The translations under genes were made by a program, and so were the position numbers. Of a stretch of 10,793 bases of DNA, positions 5,730-10,793 are shown one piece after another (the first letter of the stretch is position 1; the number at the start of each line of letters is the position of its first letter). Origin of the DNA: Micavibrio sp. UBA2020 (GTDB lineage Bacteria; Pseudomonadota; Alphaproteobacteria; Micavibrionales; UBA2020); NCBI GenBank assembly GCA_002334985.1, contig DDBY01000055.1, positions 4,209 to 15,001 of the forward strand. Reading direction: 5' to 3'. The notes under the pieces are model-generated. The model did not search any database. It was not told the origin of the DNA and saw only the letters and a program-made list of their open reading frames with translations.

Positions 5730-6743
5730 ATGTTGCAGACCACCCCGAACCAGCAGAAAAGCCAAGACATCTCAGCCATTTGCGCAGGCCGTGCGCTTGC
5801 CGCCGAGCGGGTGCCCAATACCCCGCACCGCCGCGGGTTCATCCGCCGCGTGGGCGGTTCGTTCCGCACCTACCGCCTCGGTGATTTGCTGGTCGGCGCG
5901 GGGCTTTTGACCGAAGAGAATTTGCAAAAGGCACTGGCGCTGCAATCGCAGCGCCGCCAGCCCCTTGGCCGTATTCTGGTTGACGAAGGTTATGTCAGCG
6001 CCACGCAGCTGTACCGCAAGCTGGCGGAGCAGTGGTGCATTAAAACTTCCGCCGCGGGCGTTGCCTTCATGCTGCAAACTTTCACGCCCACGTCGTCGGC
6101 GCGCGCGGATGACGGCGGCACGGCGGTACGTCTTGCCGCGGCCTTTTCCCCCGCCGCTTCGCAGCCGGCGCTTAAAAAACTCGACCGGCCGAAACTTTTC
6201 GGCTCGATGGAAATCCGCTCCAACGACATCTCGTCCTTCACCAAATGGACGACGGTCATGGCGCGTTTCGAACAGCAAATGAAAACCGCAGGCGGCGACA
6301 TGCAGATGCAGGCGTGGAAAGCGCAGCTGCAATCGCTGGCAGGCGCCTCCGCGCGCGAAAAAGTTGCGGCAGTGAATACCTATATCAACCAGATTAGCTA
6401 TGTCGAAGACATCAAAAACTACGGCAAGTCCGACCAGTGGGCGACGCCGATTGAATTCTTCCGCAAGGGGGGCGATTGCGAAGATTTCGCGATTGCGAAA
6501 TATGCATCCCTGCGCGCGCTTGGCTTTACGACCGACCAGCTGCGCATTGCCATCGTGCAGGATAAAATCAAAAACATCGCCCATGCGATTTTGATTGTAT
6601 ATACGGAGGAAGGCACCTTCGTCCTCGACAACCAGGACAAGCGCCTGCGTCACGCGGCGGAGGTTTCGCGCTATCAGCCCGTATTCTCCATCAACGCGAC
6701 CAACTGGTGGCTGCACCGCCTGCCCGCGGGCGCGAATTCCTGA
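5730..6743 (+). CDS. MshEN-domain / BTLCP (LapG-like) cysteine protease fusion (337 residues)
   Basis: A basic N-terminus (1-48) is followed by two MshEN motifs. Motif one spans residues 49-72 (RLGDLLVGAGLL...L..AL..Q) and motif two 79-101 (LGRILVDEGYV...L...LA.Q). In MshE-type ATPases this arrangement binds cyclic di-GMP. Residues 105-126 then look like a signal peptide: Lys105, hydrophobic AAGVAFML, and an ARA site before DD. The C-terminal part (about 155-335) is a bacterial transglutaminase-like cysteine protease (PF06035) with QWATPIEFFRKGGDCEDFA (nucleophile Cys250), His285 in IAHAILIV and Asp300 in VLDN, so the triad is intact. The best known relative, LapG, cleaves surface adhesins in the periplasm under c-di-GMP control through the separate receptor LapD. 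AGAGG lies eight bases before the ATG. It is the only plus-strand gene. The family calls are firm; topology and c-di-GMP control are inferred. Confidence 0.9.
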   Translation: MLQTTPNQQKSQDISAICAGRALAAERVPNTPHRRGFIRRVGGSFRTYRLGDLLVGAGLLTEENLQKALALQSQRRQPLGRILVDEGYVSATQLYRKLAEQWCIKTSAAGVAFMLQTFTPTSSARADDGGTAVRLAAAFSPAASQPALKKLDRPKLFGSMEIRSNDISSFTKWTTVMARFEQQMKTAGGDMQMQAWKAQLQSLAGASAREKVAAVNTYINQISYVEDIKNYGKSDQWATPIEFFRKGGDCEDFAIAKYASLRALGFTTDQLRIAIVQDKIKNIAHAILIVYTEEGTFVLDNQDKRLRHAAEVSRYQPVFSINATNWWLHRLPAGANS

Positions 6744-6752
6744 TTTTCCGGT

Positions 6753-8702
6753 TTATTCGCCCTTCAGGCTGAACAGCAAAATGCCGTTCGCGCTTTGCAC
6801 GCGGCCCTTGTCGCCTTCTTTTTCCGGTTTTTTGTAATTGAACGACGACAGGCGAAACTCCGCGCGCAGCATTTTGCCCGCGCCTTCCACAACGGCCATG
6901 TCTGCCTTGTCGTCCGGCAGATTTCTTGTTTCAAGCGCCAGCATTCTTTCGACCGCTGCATTCATCGGCAGGGTGGCGGTATCAATCACGCTATCTCCCG
7001 ACATGATATCAATCGCGGCATCGTTTTCATCCGTCAGATAAAAACGGTATCCGTCGATAAAGGCCTTGTGTCCTTTGGGCAGCGCGCGGCCGATGGGGCG
7101 GGTGCCGCCCTTGTCGCGGTTCTCCGATACCCAGCCCTGCATCATGTAATCGTATCCGGCAACGCGCAGCGCCTGCCCGCCGATGTTGTGGCGGGCGATG
7201 TTGACGTAAATGACAGTGTCTTCGCGCGTGCTCCAGCGGGATACATATTCCATGCCCCATGCCGTCATGATTTCCTGCGGCAGTCTGTACTGGTGCGGGC
7301 AGCGGCCGCGTGTGTCGCAGCGGAGCATTGCGGCGGTGGTTTTCTTGTCGCCTTTTATCTCCATGCCGGTGTGATATTTCCCGCTTTCGGCGTCGGTCAG
7401 GGTTTCGGCAACCGGCGTTACCCACGGCTCCAGCCGCGCCAGCGCGCTGCGTCCGCGCAGGTATTCGAGGATGGAGCTGATAGCGCGGCGCTCTTCAAAT
7501 GAAACACTTCCGGGGGCTTTTTGCACTTTGCCATCCGCGCCCAGAACGCCCGCGCTTTGCAGGTGTTGTTCAAGGCGCGCATACTGGCTTTGCAGCGACA
7601 CATCCGCCGCCGACCACGGGCCGAAAGACGCCGCAAGGCACAGCGCCGCCAGCGCCAGCGGCACATGCTTGATGTGGAATTTATCCGCGCGCGTGATTTT
7701 AAATGCCGCCAAGGCCGCCAGCCAGCCGAGGCAGAGCAGAATGGCATAGCGCTGTTCCGTCAACCCGTAATCATTGATGCGCGTCCAGATACCGACAGCC
7801 AGAAGCAAAAGCGGCACGGGCAGCAGGGAATAAAACGCGCGGTCAAAGAACCGCAAAAGCATCGTGCCGCGCGTGCGTAGCGGGAAAATCGCCAGATGCG
7901 TCAGCACACCAATGGCGCCGAAGCCCGTGACCATATAGGCAAGGTTGCCGCGCGGCAATTCCCACTGCGCGGCGATTTTAAGGCCGTAGGCATAAAGAAT
8001 ACCCGTATAGGCCAGCATCATCGGCACCAGCAGGTAATTGGCGATAAACGATACCGGCGCGGGTATATCGCAGCTGCCTTCGGCATCCAGCTGGCGCGGC
8101 ACCCCCGCAAGGACGTAAAGCGGGAAAAACAAACACCAGCCCAGCGCCCAAATATCGCCGTAAACCTTGTGGTTGATTTTAATTTCGAACAAATACCCGA
8201 TGCTGGCCAGAATGGCCGAGAGCCCGCCCGCCAGAATAAGCGTCGATATGCCGCCGAAAATAACCGCGAGTGCGCTGTTATAAACAAACCCCCAAACCGC
8301 ATCGCCGCCGGCCGCGCGGCGTGCAAAGGGCGACACCAGCAAAAAAAGCCCTGTGGCGGCGGCAAGAAAAACCTGCCCCGCCCCCAGATGTGCGGGCACG
8401 AAAATAGCGGCAAACAAAAGCGAAAGCACAAAAACGCTGACGGCAAAAATTCGCACGCGCGCCGTGCCGTGCCCCTCGCCATAAAGCGCAGCGCCCAGCG
8501 CCGTGACAAAGCCCACGATACAAAACAGCGCTGTGCGCAGCGCCGTATCGTCGGACATGATTTTAAGGTTGTGCATTTGCGCAACCACAATAACCGACAG
8601 CGCCGCAGACAAAACAGCCGGCAGCGGAAACCGCCTGACCGCATCCGCCATAAACTGCGCCATATAAACGACGTTGAAGCGCTGGAGGATGCTGGCGGTC
8701 AT
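6753..8702 (-). CDS. DUF4153-type polytopic membrane protein (649 residues)
   Basis: Roughly eleven hydrophobic segments fill residues 27-361 (for example 55-74, 83-104, 217-240, 285-306, 345-361). They include the typical segment INDYGLTEQRYAILLCLGW (309-327), which I associate with DUF4153 (PF13687). Residues about 365-649 form a large hydrophilic domain with no recognised enzyme motif. It contains a Cys pair, LRCDTRGRCPH (460-470), consistent with an extracytoplasmic side though not proof. Molecular function is unknown for the family. The ATG overlaps the TGA of the upstream gene by four bases (ATGA), so the two are almost certainly translationally coupled. Its stop is 9 bases from the stop of the convergent protease gene, leaving no room for an ordinary terminator. 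The upstream neighbour is a diverged paralogue, so the two may form a heteromeric membrane complex (inference). Confidence 0.85.
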   Translation of the reverse strand: MTASILQRFNVVYMAQFMADAVRRFPLPAVLSAALSVIVVAQMHNLKIMSDDTALRTALFCIVGFVTALGAALYGEGHGTARVRIFAVSVFVLSLLFAAIFVPAHLGAGQVFLAAATGLFLLVSPFARRAAGGDAVWGFVYNSALAVIFGGISTLILAGGLSAILASIGYLFEIKINHKVYGDIWALGWCLFFPLYVLAGVPRQLDAEGSCDIPAPVSFIANYLLVPMMLAYTGILYAYGLKIAAQWELPRGNLAYMVTGFGAIGVLTHLAIFPLRTRGTMLLRFFDRAFYSLLPVPLLLLAVGIWTRINDYGLTEQRYAILLCLGWLAALAAFKITRADKFHIKHVPLALAALCLAASFGPWSAADVSLQSQYARLEQHLQSAGVLGADGKVQKAPGSVSFEERRAISSILEYLRGRSALARLEPWVTPVAETLTDAESGKYHTGMEIKGDKKTTAAMLRCDTRGRCPHQYRLPQEIMTAWGMEYVSRWSTREDTVIYVNIARHNIGGQALRVAGYDYMMQGWVSENRDKGGTRPIGRALPKGHKAFIDGYRFYLTDENDAAIDIMSGDSVIDTATLPMNAAVERMLALETRNLPDDKADMAVVEGAGKMLRAEFRLSSFNYKKPEKEGDKGRVQSANGILLFSLKGE

Positions 8703-10606
8703 GGGGTTTCTTTCTGCTGGTTGGCGGCGTCCTTGATGCTGAGGCGGATGAGGCCTTCAATAAGCCTAATCTTGGTGTCTTCCCCCTCTTTCGGTGGGGA
8801 GGGATAAGAATATTCTATGACCCCTATATCAAGTTCGGTACGAAGGTGTTCATTTTCTGCCGCTATTTTTTCTATGTTAAGTATTGGAGTTCCTCCGTCT
8901 GTAGGTAAAGGCTGTTTTGAAAGGAGGCCTAACAAGTCAAATTCGACCGAAGAGAGGGGATTGCCATCAGGGGTGGTGACGAGCTTTATTTCCAAAAAAC
9001 CCGTATTCAACAAGCGTTGTTCAATGAGGAGGCCGCCGCGTAAATACTTTCTCGGCCCGGACTGTGATGTTTCACTATGCCCCAAATTGTATTGAATGGG
9101 GATGATGTATTCAAATCCGTTTGCGGCCAAAGCCTCTTTTCCAAAGCCAGGTGCTTCAATTGTTCTTGTGCGGCGCGGCGGCTGGATAAAAACGGGTGCA
9201 GCTGCTGCGGGATTTTTCTTTTCATTATGCCAGAGGCTCCGCTGAATATTGAGATATTCAGTCACAGCTTTGCTTTTTGTTTCTTTGAGCTTTTCAATGT
9301 GAAGCTGAAGCTTGTTTTTTGTTTCGACGGCGATGTCTGTGTAAATTTGATTGGGGCGGAAGTGGCCTGTAGAATCCAGCATGCCCGCTTCTTTTGCCGC
9401 GGAAAGCAGGCGTTGTTCATGATAATGAAAGAACATATCGCGCGGCGAAAGGGCGGGTATTGCAGATATAAGGCATATAAAAGCCAGCGACGCAGATAGC
9501 CATTTGATTTGAAATTTCGTGCGCAAGGCAATAATGCCTGCGAATACGCCGCCGCCCCATAACAAAAGCACAAGCTGCAGCGCGCTATTCACATCGCTGC
9601 GTGCCGAGGCTATCTCGCTGCAGGCGACGCTTATTCCGATGAATGTAAGGGGCAGCGCCATAAAGGGGAGGGCGCGTGCCATGCGCGCGCGCAGGCCCGC
9701 GGAAAGCCTTAAGGGCTGCGTCAAAAAGTAAGTTGCGGCGCACATGAGCGTGGCTATTGTCGCGGGGGTAAGGATGAGTTTGTAAGGCTTGTGTGCAGGT
9801 GCGAAGTTGAAAGTTTGGTCGAAAAATCCGATGGCTACAGACAGATAGGCATAAGCCAGCCAGAACAGGGCGGAATAAAGCAGCAAAGAAAGGAAGAACG
9901 TGGTCGATTTGCTAAGGGATATATTTTCTTTATCGGCAAGCGGCGCGGCTTGCCGCAGATTAGGGATGAGCGACAGGCCGTATATGACCGAAGTCGCAAC
10001 AAGCAGCGGCGCGAAGCCAAACCAGACGGCGTAGTTTATCATGCCGTTTTCGCGCAGGCTCGCAAAATTCAGAAAAAAAATACATATAGCGGGGGCAAGG
10101 CTGAGCCAGACGATGGTATGGAGTATCGTGGATGTAGCCCTGACCGCGCTTTGCCAGAAAAGCTCATTTGAGCGCGTGTCTTCGCGGAGTTCGATGTGAA
10201 AGGACAAAAGTATCAGTCCGGCGAAAATCAACATATATGTGGTGTAACTGCTGCCCAGAGACAGCGAAACGGCTATCACCAGCAGCATTACGCAAACAGC
10301 CGCAGCATAAGTTATCGCCACGCATTTCTTTTTTGCCTCGCAAAAAAGCGTCGCCAGAATGCCGGAGCTGAAGGTGAGGAAAAATACAGTGAGTCCGCCC
10401 CCGAAAAGTCGAGGATAACCCCTGTAGGATTCTGGAGGAAAAGCCGAAGAAAAAGGTTGAAGGCCGCTCAGAGTCCCAAGCAACCTGTGTTTAGAAAAAA
10501 CAAAAAGAAGCAGGGCGGAAATAAAAAAAACGGGCGCGAAGCGTGCGCAGGTTTGGAAACCGCTGGATTGGCGAATGGCTTTGGCAAAGTCGCGAATGTT
10601 CGGCAT
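8699..10606 (-). CDS. Diverged DUF4153-like polytopic membrane protein (635 residues)
   Basis: The architecture matches the downstream gene product: about ten to eleven membrane segments (for example 24-38, 70-87, 98-117, 122-136, 155-180, 190-212, 235-260, 277-296, 313-330, 341-360, 368-387) and then a soluble C-terminal domain (about 390-635). The junctions align: a last helix, then SPRDMFFHYHEQRLLSAAKE here against SAADVSLQSQYARLEQHLQS in the other. The YGLTEQRY motif of the downstream protein is replaced here by SDVNSALQLV, so assignment to DUF4153 rests mainly on paralogy and layout. The gene is visibly AT-richer than its neighbours (a sampled 60-base line is 45% GC against 62% in the downstream gene). 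Its C-terminus contains a repeat-encoded PSPPKEGE (602-609). AGAGG lies six bases before the ATG. Function is unknown. Confidence 0.8.
   Translation of the reverse strand: MPNIRDFAKAIRQSSGFQTCARFAPVFFISALLLFVFSKHRLLGTLSGLQPFSSAFPPESYRGYPRLFGGGLTVFFLTFSSGILATLFCEAKKKCVAITYAAAVCVMLLVIAVSLSLGSSYTTYMLIFAGLILLSFHIELREDTRSNELFWQSAVRATSTILHTIVWLSLAPAICIFFLNFASLRENGMINYAVWFGFAPLLVATSVIYGLSLIPNLRQAAPLADKENISLSKSTTFFLSLLLYSALFWLAYAYLSVAIGFFDQTFNFAPAHKPYKLILTPATIATLMCAATYFLTQPLRLSAGLRARMARALPFMALPLTFIGISVACSEIASARSDVNSALQLVLLLWGGGVFAGIIALRTKFQIKWLSASLAFICLISAIPALSPRDMFFHYHEQRLLSAAKEAGMLDSTGHFRPNQIYTDIAVETKNKLQLHIEKLKETKSKAVTEYLNIQRSLWHNEKKNPAAAAPVFIQPPRRTRTIEAPGFGKEALAANGFEYIIPIQYNLGHSETSQSGPRKYLRGGLLIEQRLLNTGFLEIKLVTTPDGNPLSSVEFDLLGLLSKQPLPTDGGTPILNIEKIAAENEHLRTELDIGVIEYSYPSPPKEGEDTKIRLIEGLIRLSIKDAANQQKETP
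8780..8804. repeat. GC-rich palindromic repeat-like element inside a coding frame
   Basis: A C-run, CCCCCTC (8782-8788), and a G-run, GGGGAGGG (8796-8803), with a short centre form an imperfect hairpin. It resembles the short intergenic palindromes of the CCCTCCCC...GGGGAGGG kind seen in many copies in some proteobacterial genomes. In the minus-strand gene it encodes PSPPKEGE, a low-complexity stretch near the C-terminus. Whether it is a dispersed repeat here cannot be told from one copy. Confidence 0.4.
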
Positions 10607-10694
10607 TTATATCCTCTGTCGGCTGAAAACGCTCAGATTAAATTTTTTGAATATTTATTAATTTCGAAGAATGCAGAGATGCTGGGGCGATAAA
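10607..10694. other. AT-rich spacer between pyruvate kinase and the DUF4153-like gene
   Basis: This 88-base gap is strongly AT-rich (about 10636-10668). It holds the AGAGG ribosome binding site of the following gene. A -10-like TTTAAT is visible on the minus strand but has no convincing -35 partner. No hairpin with a T-tract follows the pyruvate kinase stop, so read-through from pyk into the membrane-protein genes is possible. Confidence 0.4.
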
Positions 10695-10793
10695 TCATTC
10701 CACCCACGCAATGCGCAGGATGTTGGTGGCGCCGGGGGTGCCGAAGGGGACGCCGGCGGTGATGACGACGCGCTGGCCTTTGGCGGCGATGCC
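10695..10793 (-). CDS. pyk: Pyruvate kinase, C-terminal 32 residues (runs off the right edge)
   Basis: The fragment reads KGQRVVITAGVPFGTPGATN then ILRIAWVE and a TGA stop at 10697-10695. The VVITAG.PFG..G.TN segment is the characteristic last strand and loop of the pyruvate kinase C-terminal (allosteric) domain. The enzyme converts phosphoenolpyruvate and ADP to pyruvate and ATP in glycolysis. The catalytic barrel lies outside the window, so completeness cannot be judged. The DUF4153-like gene begins 88 bases downstream on the same strand. Confidence 0.93.
   Translation of the reverse strand, partial: GIAAKGQRVVITAGVPFGTPGATNILRIAWVE

Noticed and set aside
5636..5730. Whether the leader is a known riboswitch, such as a c-di-GMP riboswitch
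   Set aside because: The leader of about 90 bases is mostly a tandem repeat. I see no conserved GEMM-type core or other aptamer signature.
5772..6716. A 314-residue minus-strand frame opposite the protease
   Set aside because: The plus strand has both MshEN motifs, the complete catalytic triad and a good ribosome binding site; the minus frame has none of these.
7896..8807. A 303-residue plus-strand frame opposite the DUF4153 gene
   Set aside because: The product is a highly basic Arg/Gln/His-rich string, the expected antisense of a hydrophobic membrane protein.

Overview
The window (about 10.8 kb, GC-rich except for the 8.7-10.7 kb part) looks like chromosome from an alphaproteobacterium. 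I infer this from the GC-rich codon use, the single-chain bifunctional HldE, a predicted N-formylglutamate amidohydrolase and a BTLCP-type protease. The genus cannot be fixed from sequence reading alone. No tRNA, rRNA, CRISPR array, transposase or phage gene is visible. Almost everything is coded on the minus strand; the one convincing plus-strand gene is at 5730-6743.

Left part (1-3040, minus strand): a run of small, poorly characterised genes. A partial gene leaves the left edge (1-101). A 60-residue protein (165-347) has its own sigma70-type promoter and a strong intrinsic terminator. Two adjacent genes (516-1094 and 1113-1661) are diverged paralogues with an ankyrin-like start and a coiled-coil end. 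They are followed by a P-loop kinase (1754-2398) and an unknown 164-residue protein (2546-3040). Promoter positions set the start codons of three of these genes further in than the longest open frame would suggest.

Middle (3104-5496, minus strand): hldE, the bifunctional heptose kinase/adenylyltransferase of LPS inner-core synthesis, is followed 8 bases later by an N-formylglutamate amidohydrolase-family gene. The two probably share a transcript.

Divergent gene (5730-6743, plus strand): a protein joining an MshEN-type domain (two 24-residue c-di-GMP-binding motifs) to a BTLCP/LapG-like cysteine protease with an intact Cys-His-Asp triad. A signal-peptide-like segment with an AxA site lies between them. 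This would place a c-di-GMP sensor and a periplasmic adhesin-type protease on one chain and is the most interesting object here. Its mRNA leader carries a tandem 25/26-bp repeat next to the ribosome binding site.

Right part (6753-10793, minus strand): two overlapping genes for DUF4153-type polytopic membrane proteins with large soluble C-terminal domains. The upstream copy is AT-richer, has lost a family motif and carries a GC-rich palindromic repeat inside its reading frame. The C-terminal end of pyruvate kinase enters from the right edge.
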